Part shown: positions 43,968-52,137 of the stretch, in pieces
How the letters are laid out: each line of letters begins with the position of its first letter
Position numbering within the stretch: the stretch's first letter is position 1
DNA from: Enterococcus alcedinis
Lineage (GTDB): Bacteria > Bacillota > Bacilli > Lactobacillales > Enterococcaceae
NCBI RefSeq assembly: GCF_014635985.1
Contig: NZ_BMDT01000003.1
Coordinates: forward strand, 62,001-126,000
DNA: 64,000 nucleotides
Direction of reading: 5' to 3'
Position numbers and translations under genes: made by a program
The notes under the pieces: generated by a model
The model's database searches: none
What the model saw: the letters and a program-made list of their open reading frames with translations, nothing else
What the model was told of the DNA's origin: nothing

Positions 43968-44771
43968 TTAATCACTCCAATTCGTTTGTTTAATCGGCAT
44001 TTTTTTGATGATGTGTTGTTTTAAATTCGCGAGCATCGTTTTTTCATGAGCGGTTAATTCAAAAACATCGGCACTTGAATAACCGTCAAGTAGGCGTTGG
44101 ATCAACGGTTGAAAGTCAACGGGGAAGGTTTGAATGGCCCAAAGACCAGCCTCATACTTGGAAAGGATGCTTGATTCTGTTAAATAAGCTAGAACGCGAA
44201 AACTATTGAGGGCACTATAAACGGGCTCCTCTTCAAAATGGGTTAAACAATCATAGTAGTCAGCTAGAATGGCGGATAGATAATCTTTTTTGGCAATGGG
44301 GTGAAAGAGTGTTTTAATCGGTGGTCCATCAAAACAAAGACCAGCATGATAAAGGATCGTTAAGTGTGCAGCTAAGTCGTAATCGGTCTGTCGTGATTCG
44401 CTCAGCCATTTTTCCGGTTCATTCGTGTAACGGGTACGCCAAAATTCACTGTAATGAAAGTCAAAAGGGTAGGGATGTTTTCGTTCATTTAATTGATTGA
44501 TGGTTAAGATGCTTAACTCAATCGGAAAAGGTTCATTGGAGTACTGCAGTAACTGTTTGACTAAGGCGATTTTTTGCTCCAATCGCAGGGGCTTTTTTAT
44601 CAAAATCAAAAGATCGATGTCACTTTTTTGAGGATTGAAGCCACCTAGCGCAAGCGAACCATGAAGATAACAGCCTAAATAATCGTCGCTTAAAAGTGTT
44701 TTGATTTCGTGATGGAGTAGGCTTAGGAAATCTTGCACCGGTGATGGCAGTGTGTTCCTATCTTTATCCAT
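43968..44771 (-). CDS. Aminoglycoside adenylyltransferase-like nucleotidyltransferase
   Basis: The protein is 267 residues. The nucleotidyltransferase signature 'GSLALGGFNPQKSDIDLL' (38-55) contains the two metal-binding aspartates. The C-terminal helical part resembles the DUF4111 domain of AadA/ANT(9)-type enzymes, which add AMP to streptomycin or spectinomycin. The family length (about 260) fits. The sequence departs from the classical mobile aadA/spc genes and no mobile element is nearby, so it is probably chromosomal. Resistance is unproven. It is followed directly by the SRPBCC gene. Confidence 0.85.
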   Translation of the reverse strand: MDKDRNTLPSPVQDFLSLLHHEIKTLLSDDYLGCYLHGSLALGGFNPQKSDIDLLILIKKPLRLEQKIALVKQLLQYSNEPFPIELSILTINQLNERKHPYPFDFHYSEFWRTRYTNEPEKWLSESRQTDYDLAAHLTILYHAGLCFDGPPIKTLFHPIAKKDYLSAILADYYDCLTHFEEEPVYSALNSFRVLAYLTESSILSKYEAGLWAIQTFPVDFQPLIQRLLDGYSSADVFELTAHEKTMLANLKQHIIKKMPIKQTNWSD

Positions 44772-44932
44772 GGCTGAGGGCTCCTTTCTTTGACTTGTAG
44801 GTTACTATCGGTCTTTGTCAAGGGGAAATGCTACTATTTGGTATCCGTTTAGGGATAAAAAGGTTGAGATAAGTTTAGTATTTTATTCGTATTCATGGAG
44901 TGAGAGGAGATAAACGCAATACGATACATTAA

Positions 44933-45823
44933 TCAAATATCAGTTCTACGTCTATAAATAATTTCCAATTCTGTTAAGTGTTGTTTTAATTGGAGAATGA
45001 TCTTTTGAAAATCTAAATCTTGTGCATATATTCTGTCCTTAGTGTAATTTATCCAACTGCTCGTACTCATTTGTACATCCTCTAAAATAGAATCCACAAC
45101 ATAGTACCAGTCTTCAAACCTTTCCTCATTTATCTCAAGTGTTGGATGTCTGAAAATCCAAGTATTTTGGAAAGCTTCATACAGCTCATTAATATTCGGT
45201 TTTTGTGGGTCATTGAGTATCAGGTGAATGTCATAAAAATCTTTCATTCTAGAATTTTTGGTACCTAAAGTTAGAATGGTTTCTATTTTTTCCGCTAAGA
45301 TAGTCGCAATTGGATAACAAAGCAATAATAGGTTATCTTGTTCTCCTTTTGCTTCGTTGAATAGTAAAGGTATTTCTATTAATTGCACTTCGGGAGTTAT
45401 TGTATCCCCTACGCCTAAATCTAAATCAAAAATAATAAAAGTTCGTTCGTCTAAAAAAGTCATTTTGAATTGAGCTTTAAATCCATCATAAATTCTGTGC
45501 ATTTGTGAGTACTCGAAGGAAATGAGTTCAAATTTTACATTATCATTTAAATCAATTTCAATAATCGTAAGGAGCACATTTTCTATCTGATCTTTATCTG
45601 CTTTTATTTCTGAGATTAGTGTATCCAAATCCTTTGTTGTTCTTTGCTCGATGTTAAAAATAGTGCCTAAAAGAAATCCTCCTTTTAAGATAAGATTTTC
45701 TTTGTATTGACTTATTTGAAGTCTGGATAAGAATCTTTCAATCGCATATCTAATTCTATATTCTTCAAAACTCATATTTTTATTTTGATTTTTAATTAAA
45801 TCTTTTAAACGATTTGAATTCAT
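44933..45823 (-). CDS. abiEii: AbiEii-family nucleotidyltransferase toxin
   Basis: The protein is 296 residues with the AbiEii motifs: 'LKGGFLLG' (46-53), 'RTTKDLD' with the catalytic aspartates 65 and 67, 'FDLDLGVGD' with the third acid, and 'AEKIETILTLG' followed by 'RMKDFYDIHLIL'. In the AbiE system this protein is the toxin, a nucleotidyltransferase that blocks growth on phage infection. It lies 23 nt downstream of the antitoxin gene on the same strand, which is the normal order. The region is notably AT-rich, in keeping with horizontal transfer. Confidence 0.92.
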   Translation of the reverse strand: MNSNRLKDLIKNQNKNMSFEEYRIRYAIERFLSRLQISQYKENLILKGGFLLGTIFNIEQRTTKDLDTLISEIKADKDQIENVLLTIIEIDLNDNVKFELISFEYSQMHRIYDGFKAQFKMTFLDERTFIIFDLDLGVGDTITPEVQLIEIPLLFNEAKGEQDNLLLLCYPIATILAEKIETILTLGTKNSRMKDFYDIHLILNDPQKPNINELYEAFQNTWIFRHPTLEINEERFEDWYYVVDSILEDVQMSTSSWINYTKDRIYAQDLDFQKIILQLKQHLTELEIIYRRRTDI

Positions 45824-45846
45824 GAAAATACTCCTAATTCTTTATT

Positions 45847-46710
45847 TTAATAAATCTGCAATTCCCATAAGTATTGTTTGACCTTTGTTTCAACATTTTG
45901 CTGTTTAGCAATCCGTAATAGTCTCTTATCATCGTCGGGGTTTTTCTGATGGTATTTTTTGAGTGCGTTTTGCTTCACTTCTTCTTCTGTATTTGATTTG
46001 AAAATATCCGCAATTGTTCGCTCCATCGATGTTACTCGAATATCATTTCCATATATAGTTTTTTTAGATTTAATTTGTGAGCTGCTAATGGGTGTGTTTT
46101 TAACTAAATAGATCGAATCGTTTTGATCATATTGAAGTACCAGTGCCTTATTGTTATTGTAAGAAGAGGTATTAATTTTTATATAACGATTTTCATTTTT
46201 CTCTATTTGTGAAAAATTGTAATTTAGCGGTATACTCATAATCGTGTATCGAGGGATAACATCACTCAAGTCATGTAAATATAGAGCAGTTTCATGGGAA
46301 ATGACAGCACGTGTATACTGTGCTTGAAATAAGAACTGCGCATCGATTGGTTTATTCGGAAAGACATAAATCCCTCGATTGATTTCATTTAATTGATATT
46401 TAGCAATATACTTATCAATATTATAATTACTAATACCTGATTCCCGAATGATTTTTTTTACAATGTTGCCATTATATTTAGCGGATTGAACTAAAAATGC
46501 AAACTCCTGTGAATCGAGTGGAGGGAGATTTTCACTAATCAGGTAATCTTGCAATTTTTTTGTGTAGAAAGGTTTTTTTAATTGATCGATCGTCTCGATT
46601 AATTGATTGGTATCGAGAATATCAACGATTTCACCTATCATATTCTTTAGCTTTTTATCGTTTTCCGTTGCATCATCAGAATAGTAAAGTTCATCTATAT
46701 CTATATTCAT
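45847..46710 (-). CDS. abiEi: AbiEi-family antitoxin/transcriptional regulator
   Basis: The protein is 287 residues. A winged-helix N-terminal region (about 80-125, 'IVKKIIRESGIS', 'INRGIYVFP') is followed by the AbiEi C-terminal domain with 'RAVISHETALYLHDLSDVIP'. AbiEi neutralises AbiEii and represses its own operon by binding repeats in the promoter. ATG 46710 is used because AAGGA lies 10 nt upstream. The GTG at 46719 would be too close to it. Upstream lies a duplicated repeat unit that suits operator sites. Confidence 0.9.
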   Translation of the reverse strand: MNIDIDELYYSDDATENDKKLKNMIGEIVDILDTNQLIETIDQLKKPFYTKKLQDYLISENLPPLDSQEFAFLVQSAKYNGNIVKKIIRESGISNYNIDKYIAKYQLNEINRGIYVFPNKPIDAQFLFQAQYTRAVISHETALYLHDLSDVIPRYTIMSIPLNYNFSQIEKNENRYIKINTSSYNNNKALVLQYDQNDSIYLVKNTPISSSQIKSKKTIYGNDIRVTSMERTIADIFKSNTEEEVKQNALKKYHQKNPDDDKRLLRIAKQQNVETKVKQYLWELQIY

Positions 46711-46740
46711 AAAAAACACGTCCTTTTTTTTATTTTAACA

Positions 46741-46856
46741 TTTAACGTGAGGTTTTAAAAGAAATTAGCGTTAAATATTAAATTAAAACGCTGTATATTC
46801 GGTTTATTTTACTTTTTAACGTGTTTAATCCTTATGTTTTCAAGTTAAATATTAAA
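46741..46856 (-). repeat. Duplicated operator-like unit upstream of abiEi
   Basis: TTTAACGTG occurs at 46741 and 46815, and GTTAAATATTAAA at 46770 and 46844. Both pairs are 74 bp apart, with an identical 29-bp offset inside each unit. TTTAACG and CGTTAAA are also inverted copies (46741-46747 and 46769-46775). These are likely AbiEi binding sites. The remaining bases up to the GNAT gene show no gene. Confidence 0.75.
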
Positions 46857-46916
46857 ATTAGAATCAAGTGAATTTTAAATTAGTTGCCCTTTCTGTGGTG
46901 AGCGAGCCATCTTTCA

Positions 46917-46945
46917 TTGACGTGTTCTCTACTTAGGATTACCAT
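46917..46945 (+). promoter_or_regulatory. Candidate promoter of the GNAT gene
   Basis: TTGACG (46917-46922) and TACCAT (46940-46945) are 17 bp apart, about 60 nt before the GNAT start. Confidence 0.4.
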
Positions 46946-47005
46946 CAATCTATCTATAAATAGTAAAAAGTTTGATTCATTTAAACTGAAAAAAGGAGAG
47001 CGTCC

Positions 47006-47485
47006 ATGATTATTCGAGAAATAACCCAACAAGACAATGCTGCAATTAAAAAAATTATTCAAGATTCGCTCTCATCACTAGGGCTAGTGATTCCTGGAAC
47101 GGCTTATTTTGATCCGCAATTAGCTGATTTGCATCAATACTACAACAACTTATCGCAGGCGAAATATTGGATTGTCGAACGTGACGGTGAGGTCGTTGGA
47201 GGTGTAGGCATTGCTCCGTTTGATGAACAAGCGAAGATTTGCGAACTACAAAAACTTTACTTAAGCCCTCAAGCGCAAGGTCTAGGTTTAGCCAATCAAT
47301 TAATGGAGACGGCTTTGGCATATGCGGCGGACCATTATGCTGCTTGTTATTTAGAGACAACGCACGAGTTAGAGGCCGCTTGTCGCCTCTATGAGAAATT
47401 TGGTTTCACGTTACTCACCGAACCGTTAGTCGGATCGGAACATTCAGCGATGAACGCCTGGTACTTGAAGCCCTTAAATCAATGA
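47006..47485 (+). CDS. GNAT-family N-acetyltransferase
   Basis: The protein is 159 residues. It has the GNAT fold: 'MIIREITQQDNAAIKKII' at the start, beta strands 'YWIVERDGEVVGGVGIAPF' (53-71), the acetyl-CoA motif A 'LQKLYLSPQAQGLGLANQLM' (81-100) and the late 'ETTHELEAACRLYEKFGF'. Its acceptor could be a small amine or a protein, which I cannot tell. GGAG precedes the ATG. Its last codons and the following terminator are part of a sequence that recurs beside glmS. Confidence 0.9.
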   Translation: MIIREITQQDNAAIKKIIQDSLSSLGLVIPGTAYFDPQLADLHQYYNNLSQAKYWIVERDGEVVGGVGIAPFDEQAKICELQKLYLSPQAQGLGLANQLMETALAYAADHYAACYLETTHELEAACRLYEKFGFTLLTEPLVGSEHSAMNAWYLKPLNQ

Positions 47486-47524
47486 AAAATAGCCGACACG
47501 CTAAAAAGCAGTCGGCTATTTTTT
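47486..47524. terminator. Terminator after the GNAT gene
   Basis: A perfect 12-bp stem AAAATAGCCGAC/GTCGGCTATTTT is followed by T residues. The A-rich opposite side can also stop the convergent methyltransferase transcript. Confidence 0.9.
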
Positions 47525-47526
47525 GT

Positions 47527-47590
47527 CGATTCAACGGTCACTGATTTGGCAGAGTTCCTTAGTTTATCAACACCATCACGCGTAATCATC
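47527..47590 (-). pseudogene. Remnant of a glmS 3' end
   Basis: The minus strand reads VDKLRNSAKSVTVE, nearly identical to the last residues of GlmS (VDKPRNLAKSVTVE) encoded at 49565. The stop codon is changed to TCG and upstream similarity is lost within about 20 codons. It is a non-functional duplicate fragment. Confidence 0.8.
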
Positions 47591-47671
47591 GAATGATTAG
47601 CCGTTTGACTTTAATCGATTACGATCGAGTCTTTCAGCCTTTGAATGTAGATAACAGCTGCCGATTTTTAC

Positions 47672-48430
47672 TTATTTTTTAATGGCTTCAAAAGTAAAAA
47701 TCGAATGATTCGACGTAGGTTGTTGATTATATTGATAATCAGCGGAACAAGTAATAGCGGTAAATCCAATTTTTTCGAGCATGTTTTTGAATTCTTCTAG
47801 ACCGTACCAACGCATACAAAATTTTTGTAATTCGCTAGCAATTTGTTTCCCTTGACGCCATTTCTCATAAGTTAAATAAGACAAGGTCGTTTGTTCGACC
47901 CAATCGATTGCAATGGCTTTGTTTTCCAGTAAAATACCTTCATCCGCTGACAGCGAAAAAGTAGATGTACTGATCGTTCCGGTTTGCCAATCGCTAGGTA
48001 GCATTAAATCAATAATCAATCGACCATTCTTTTCAAGGTGTTGATAAAAATTCAGCAAGGTTTGTTGTGCGTCGTCCAATGATTCAATGAGACAAAAAGA
48101 ACCAGTAGGAACGACAATGGCTTCGTAGACTTGATTGAATGAAAAAGTCGCAAAATCAGCCTCATAGAGACGAGGCGATAAATGACGCTCGTGACAGCGT
48201 TTTTGACAAGAATCGAGCATCGCAGAAGAAGCATCAAAACCATCAACGTCTAGTCCTTGTTCCAGCAAGGGAATCAAAAAACGTCCAGAGCCGACCGCGG
48301 CTTCTAGTATTTTCCCTTTAGTGTTCGCCAGTCGAGCAAGATAATATTCGATGTCCCCATTAATCGAGTGTCCGACAGGCTTGGTGAAATCATAAACTTC
48401 GGTACATAGTGGACCATAAGAATCAAACAT
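47672..48430 (-). CDS. Class I SAM-dependent methyltransferase
   Basis: The protein is 252 residues. The SAM-binding motif I is 'ILEAAVGSGRFLIPLL' (about 42-57), followed by 'VDGFDASSAMLDSC', 'EAIVVPTGSFCLI' and 'NGRLIIDLMLP'. ATG 48430 has GGAGG close upstream and is preferred to an ATG 11 codons earlier. The substrate is unknown. It lies 39 nt downstream of an AraC/GyrI-like regulator gene on the same strand, which suggests control by that regulator. Confidence 0.9.
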   Translation of the reverse strand: MFDSYGPLCTEVYDFTKPVGHSINGDIEYYLARLANTKGKILEAAVGSGRFLIPLLEQGLDVDGFDASSAMLDSCQKRCHERHLSPRLYEADFATFSFNQVYEAIVVPTGSFCLIESLDDAQQTLLNFYQHLEKNGRLIIDLMLPSDWQTGTISTSTFSLSADEGILLENKAIAIDWVEQTTLSYLTYEKWRQGKQIASELQKFCMRWYGLEEFKNMLEKIGFTAITCSADYQYNQQPTSNHSIFTFEAIKK

Positions 48431-48469
48431 TTTTTTTCCTCCAGTCATTTCATTTGTAAGCATACGTAT

Positions 48470-49366
48470 TTATGCTTTTTTTATCGGAATATAAATATCC
48501 ATCACTACTTGTTTTAAACCATGACAACGTTCATCATAAAATTCAAAATCAAGCTTACTTTCATCAAAGAGATAACCACTTTTTGGAAACCATTCTAAAA
48601 AAATATAACGCCAAGTTTCTTTAACCATTTCAGCTAGCGGGTCTTCCTGATAAGAAGAGACCGTTTCGATGTTATCGACTGGTGGGGTGGTAAAGACGAC
48701 GTAGTTCGCAGATGGAATGGTACAAGTCATCATTTCCTTGGTGATTTTGAAATAATCTTGCACAATGACGCCAAATAAATAAGTGACAGTTTTACTTTCT
48801 GGCGAGGATACACAAACCCCGACTTCGCCGTGTGCAGGGGGATCGAGCAAATCATACATTTTTTGTTCTAAATTTTCGCCAACATACATTTCCCAATAAG
48901 CCGCAATGTCTTTTGTTGACTCACGAGAGCTGGTTGTTTCGATCCCAAAACCAGCGACTTTAAACGAACGCTTGTAACGAAAATCAATAATCACTTCTTC
49001 TGGATTAAAATGAACAAAGGAAGAAGGTGTTTCCGAACCAAGCGTAGCGTGACGGTCTAGATAGATTGAGGGACTGTAACCAAACGTTTTACGAAAAGCC
49101 TTTGAGAAACCACTTGCTGTTTGAAAGCCGTAGTCTAAAGCGACATCGATGATTTTGGCACGATGCAGCAACTCTTGTCTAGCAGCAATTAAGCGCATTG
49201 TTCGCACGTAATCCATCAATGGTATTTTTTGATAATGGCTAAAAATTTTACAGAAATGAGAGGTTGAATAGCCAGCATGGTCCGCAATTTGTTGCGCAGT
49301 CAACTGGGACTTTAAATGTTGTTTAATGTAAGTAATGCTACGCAAAATATTTGCTTGATGTTCCAA
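48470..49366 (-). CDS. AraC-family regulator with GyrI-like effector domain
   Basis: The protein is 298 residues. The AraC double helix-turn-helix is at the N-terminus (about 8-105, ending 'KTFGYSPSIYLDRH'), and a GyrI-like/AraC_E_bind domain follows (about 125-298, with 'KVAGFGIETTSS', 'YLFGVIVQDYF', 'YVVFTTPP' and 'DFEFYDERCHG'). This Rob/SoxS-like layout binds small amphipathic effectors and often governs drug or stress responses. It is probably co-transcribed with the methyltransferase. AGGGGG is before the ATG. Confidence 0.92.
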   Translation of the reverse strand: MEHQANILRSITYIKQHLKSQLTAQQIADHAGYSTSHFCKIFSHYQKIPLMDYVRTMRLIAARQELLHRAKIIDVALDYGFQTASGFSKAFRKTFGYSPSIYLDRHATLGSETPSSFVHFNPEEVIIDFRYKRSFKVAGFGIETTSSRESTKDIAAYWEMYVGENLEQKMYDLLDPPAHGEVGVCVSSPESKTVTYLFGVIVQDYFKITKEMMTCTIPSANYVVFTTPPVDNIETVSSYQEDPLAEMVKETWRYIFLEWFPKSGYLFDESKLDFEFYDERCHGLKQVVMDIYIPIKKA

Positions 49367-49495
49367 AGAACGAACCCCCTTAGTAAATGATTCTTTCTTT
49401 ATTATAACAAGTTTTTACCAAAGAGCTGTTCCAATTTCATCAATCGTATGCGAAGTGCAATGACGTTGCTTGTTTGTTAGAAAGATAGAAAGTCT

Positions 49496-49626
49496 AGTAC
49501 TTGAAGCCTTTCAATCGCTAAAAAAATAACCGACATGCTAAAAAGCAGTCGGCTATTTTGAAGTCTATTCAACGGTCACTGATTTGGCTAGATTCCTTGG
49601 TTTATCTACATCGTAACCACGCTCAT
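49496..49626. repeat. Junction repeat, copy B beside glmS
   Basis: This is the counterpart of the repeat at 47460. TAGTACTTGAAGCC (49495-49508) is a leftover of the GNAT 3' end with no gene attached, followed by the same terminator hairpin and then the true glmS end. The preceding 130 nt (49367-49494) hold no recognisable gene. Confidence 0.8.
49523..49559. terminator. Terminator of glmS
   Basis: Stem 49523-49534 with 49548-49559 is a duplicated copy of the terminator at 47486. Reading on the minus strand it ends in a T-run, five bases after the glmS stop. Confidence 0.85.
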
Positions 49627-51379
49627 CACTCGCATAATAAGCGAGTAATTGCAATGGAATAATCGTTACAAGGCTGGCTAAATAATCCGGTACATCGGGT
49701 AAAACAAACAAATCATCTGCTTGAGCCAATGATGCTTTGGCAAAAATCATGGTTTCGGCACCGCGGCTTTTGACTTCTTCTAGATTTCCGCGTGTATGTG
49801 TATGTGTCGCCTCATCGGTAATTAGACCGATGACTGGTGTTCCTGTTTCAATTAAAGCGATGGTACCATGCTTTAACTCACCAGCTGCGAAACCTTCCGC
49901 TTGGATATAAGAAATCTCTTTTAATTTGAGTGCGGCTTCTAAAGCGACCGCATAATCGACACCACGACCAATGAAAAAGGCATTGCGTGTCGTTGGTAAG
50001 TAGTGTTTCACTGCTTGATGAATCGCGGATTTATCCTCAATCATCTGTGTCATTTTTTCTTCGATTAAACTAAATTCATGAGATAAATCAGACGGTTGTC
50101 CGTAATTACCGCCTCTTTGTTGCGCCACCGCATAGGCTAAAATCGTTAACAAGCTAATTTGAGCGGTATAGGCTTTGGTTGAAGCCACGGCAATTTCTGG
50201 TCCTGCTTCTAAAAATAAAGCGGCATCGGCTTCACGTGCCAATGTGGAACCTGGTACATTCGTAATCGTCAAGGATGGTAAATGCAATTGATTCGTCTTA
50301 ACTAAAACTTGGCGACTATCGGCTGTTTCACCACTTTGACTTAAGAAAATAAAAAAGGCTTTGGGCGTAAGTAAAGGCATATGATAGCCGAATTCACTCG
50401 CCACATGGACTTCCACAGGGGTTTTTATCCATGCTTCGAGGGTTGCTTTCGCAGCTAGTCCAGCATGATAACTCGTACCACAAGCGACAATATATAAGCG
50501 ATCACTAGCCGCTATTTTTTGAATAAGGTCTGAGTCGATTCGTACGTTGCCTGTCTGGTCAAAATATTTTTGCTGTAATCGACGGATCACCAGTGGCTGC
50601 TCTTCAATTTCTTTGAGCATGTAAAAAGGGTAGGTGCCCTTATCGATGCTGTCGTTATCAACTTGTGCCTCATAAGGCGTACGTTGAATTTTTTGACCAT
50701 CGAGTGTTTCGATGATGACGCTGTCCGTTGTTAAAGTCACAATTTCACCGTCTTGTAACTCAATCAATTGATTGGTTTGGTGAATCATTGCGAGCGCATC
50801 GCTACCGACTAAATGAAAATCAGGACCGCAACCAATTAAGAGCGGACTTTTATTTTTGGCAGCATAAAAACGATCCGGTTGTGTCGGATCAATCAAAGCG
50901 AAAGCATAAGAACCTTGAATCTGTGTTAAGGCTTTTTTGAAAGCTGATTTAGCATCAAGTCCCTCGTTAGCCATCAATTGTTCAATAACATTCACAACAA
51001 TTTCCGTATCGGTTTCCCCGGTTAAGGTAGTATCTTTGAGATACATTTCCTTTAGTTCTTTGTAGTTTTCAATCACACCATTGTGCACCAATACGACTTT
51101 TCCATGTTCCGAACGATGGGGGTGCGCATTGGCTTCACTTGGTACACCATGGGTCGCCCAGCGCGTATGCCCGATACCAACCGTGCCATGCATCGCAGGC
51201 GTGATTTTATGAGCTAATGCCTTAATCGGACCTTGCGCTTTGACTAAGCTTCCTCCTTCTTCTTGATTGGCGAGATAGATTCCAGCTGAATCGTATCCAC
51301 GGTATTCTAACCGTTCTAAGCCTTTCAAAAGGACTTCGCAAACATTCTCATTTGCAATCATTCCGACAATTCCACACAT
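49565..51379 (-). CDS. glmS: Glutamine-fructose-6-phosphate aminotransferase (isomerizing)
   Basis: The protein is 604 residues, the normal length. It makes glucosamine-6-phosphate from fructose-6-phosphate and glutamine, the first step of cell-wall amino-sugar synthesis. The start MCGIVG exposes the catalytic Cys1 after Met removal, so ATG 51379 is correct and the nine-codon upstream extension is rejected. The glutaminase half has 'GIGHTRWATHG' and 'HNGVIENY'. The two SIS domains have 'ACGTSYHAGL', 'SQSGETADS' and 'EVASTKAYTAQ'-like segments. The end is 'DVDKPRNLAKSVTVE'. A ribozyme in the leader regulates it. Confidence 0.97.
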   Translation of the reverse strand: MCGIVGMIANENVCEVLLKGLERLEYRGYDSAGIYLANQEEGGSLVKAQGPIKALAHKITPAMHGTVGIGHTRWATHGVPSEANAHPHRSEHGKVVLVHNGVIENYKELKEMYLKDTTLTGETDTEIVVNVIEQLMANEGLDAKSAFKKALTQIQGSYAFALIDPTQPDRFYAAKNKSPLLIGCGPDFHLVGSDALAMIHQTNQLIELQDGEIVTLTTDSVIIETLDGQKIQRTPYEAQVDNDSIDKGTYPFYMLKEIEEQPLVIRRLQQKYFDQTGNVRIDSDLIQKIAASDRLYIVACGTSYHAGLAAKATLEAWIKTPVEVHVASEFGYHMPLLTPKAFFIFLSQSGETADSRQVLVKTNQLHLPSLTITNVPGSTLAREADAALFLEAGPEIAVASTKAYTAQISLLTILAYAVAQQRGGNYGQPSDLSHEFSLIEEKMTQMIEDKSAIHQAVKHYLPTTRNAFFIGRGVDYAVALEAALKLKEISYIQAEGFAAGELKHGTIALIETGTPVIGLITDEATHTHTRGNLEEVKSRGAETMIFAKASLAQADDLFVLPDVPDYLASLVTIIPLQLLAYYASDERGYDVDKPRNLAKSVTVE

Positions 51380-51430
51380 AATATGTCTTCCTACTTTCTT
51401 ATTCAATTTTCAAGTTGTTCGTAGGTTTCT

Positions 51431-51567
51431 GTCTGCGGATAAAAGCTTTGTTTTTTCTTTTGCAAGAAAGGTTTGTCTTTTATCTATAGAGTGCAGTCCC
51501 TGAAGCCACCCGCCGAATATTTCGATAAGCTTCTTCCTCGTCTTCTGTAAATACAGATCTGGCGCTA
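51431..51567 (-). ncRNA. glmS ribozyme (GlcN6P-responsive self-cleaving riboswitch)
   Basis: On the minus strand the leader carries the ribozyme core in order: AGCGCCAG just after the expected cleavage site (51566), GACGAGGAAGAAGC, TTATCGA, then TTCGGCGGGTGGCTTC pairing back to GAAGAAGC, and a 3' part with ATAAAAG/CTTTTAT arms. This is the conserved P1-P2.1-P2.2 pattern of the glmS ribozyme, placed about 50 nt before glmS. Glucosamine-6-phosphate triggers self-cleavage and lowers glmS expression. Boundaries of the 3' part are approximate. Confidence 0.92.
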
Positions 51568-51620
51568 TTTTCCGATTTTAATGAATTCGTCTCCTTTATT
51601 TTTTTTAGAAACCTGAAAAA

Positions 51621-51650
51621 AGCATAACTTATGCGATGTTTTTTTGTCAA
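51621..51650 (-). promoter_or_regulatory. Promoter of the glmS transcript
   Basis: On the minus strand TTGACA (51645-51650) and TATGCT (51621-51626) are 18 bp apart. Transcription would start near 51614, upstream of the ribozyme cleavage site. Confidence 0.7.
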
Positions 51651-51703
51651 ACGTTTTTTGATGAATGATTTTAAAGAAACGACAGTTATTTAAAATGAAC
51701 AAT

Positions 51704-51733
51704 GAAAAACCCCTACGAGTATTTTCGTAAGGG
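51704..51733 (-). terminator. Terminator after the small secreted protein gene
   Basis: The minus strand has a CCCTTACGA/TCGTAGGG stem (51711-51718 and 51725-51733), followed by GTTTTTC. Confidence 0.8.
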
Positions 51734-51749
51734 CTGATCTGATTTTTAA

Positions 51750-52064
51750 TTAATAACCCATCATTCCGCGATGTGAGCTACGCATATTATTGTGCATGCG
51801 ATTCATAAAACCATCATTGTCACCATGGCAAGAACCTTGGTTATTATCCATTCGTTCGTTCATTTCATTGGCTTCTTCTTGCGTTAGATTGCCAAGTTGG
51901 ACTTGTTCATCCAAATGATTTTGGCGTCCTGATTCCCATGTGTCGTTGTAGGAAGAGTCCGAATTGTCATTCCTATTGTCTGATGCAGCAAAAGCCGAAA
52001 CAGAAGTCACACCAGCTGCTAAGATGATCGTTGCTGCAAGAGCAATCTTTATTTTTTTGTTCAT
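51750..52064 (-). CDS. Small secreted Met/His-rich protein
   Basis: The protein is 104 residues with a clear Sec signal peptide (about 1-27, ending SAFAA). The mature part has a short helix 'LTQEEANEMNERM' similar to the DUF2680/YckD type. The tail is rich in Met, His, Asn and one Cys ('SCHGDNDGFMNRMHNN', 'HRGMMGY'), which could bind metal such as copper. AAGGAG precedes the ATG, and TATAAT (on the minus strand near 52110) may give it its own promoter. It lies directly downstream of a two-component system, perhaps as its target. Function is inferred only. Confidence 0.8.
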   Translation of the reverse strand: MNKKIKIALAATIILAAGVTSVSAFAASDNRNDNSDSSYNDTWESGRQNHLDEQVQLGNLTQEEANEMNERMDNNQGSCHGDNDGFMNRMHNNMRSSHRGMMGY

Positions 52065-52137
52065 AAAAAAAACACTCCTTACATAATTGTTTATTTGTTA
52101 TAACTTCATTATACGAAAGAAGTGTGGCAAAGATGTG

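Larger units (their letters stand above)
47460..47590. repeat. Junction repeat, copy A (GNAT tail, terminator, glmS tail remnant)
   Basis: GTACTTGAAGCC (47461), the hairpin core CTAAAAAGCAGTCGGCTATTTT, given in parts, and TTCAACGGTCACTGATTTGG recur in the same order at 49497-49588. Similarity continues into the glmS coding end and then fades. Confidence 0.85.

Noticed and set aside
43968-44771. Naming the nucleotidyltransferase as a known resistance gene such as aadA
   Set aside because: Only the family signature and length can be seen. The sequence is not one of the mobile resistance genes I recognise.
46741-46856. CRISPR-like repeats upstream of abiEi
   Set aside because: There are only two units, their internal segments differ and no cas gene is nearby. 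Operator sites explain the pattern better.
47460-49626. Insertion sequence bounded by direct repeats
   Set aside because: The interior has no transposase and the repeats are gene ends with a terminator, so a duplication is the simpler reading.
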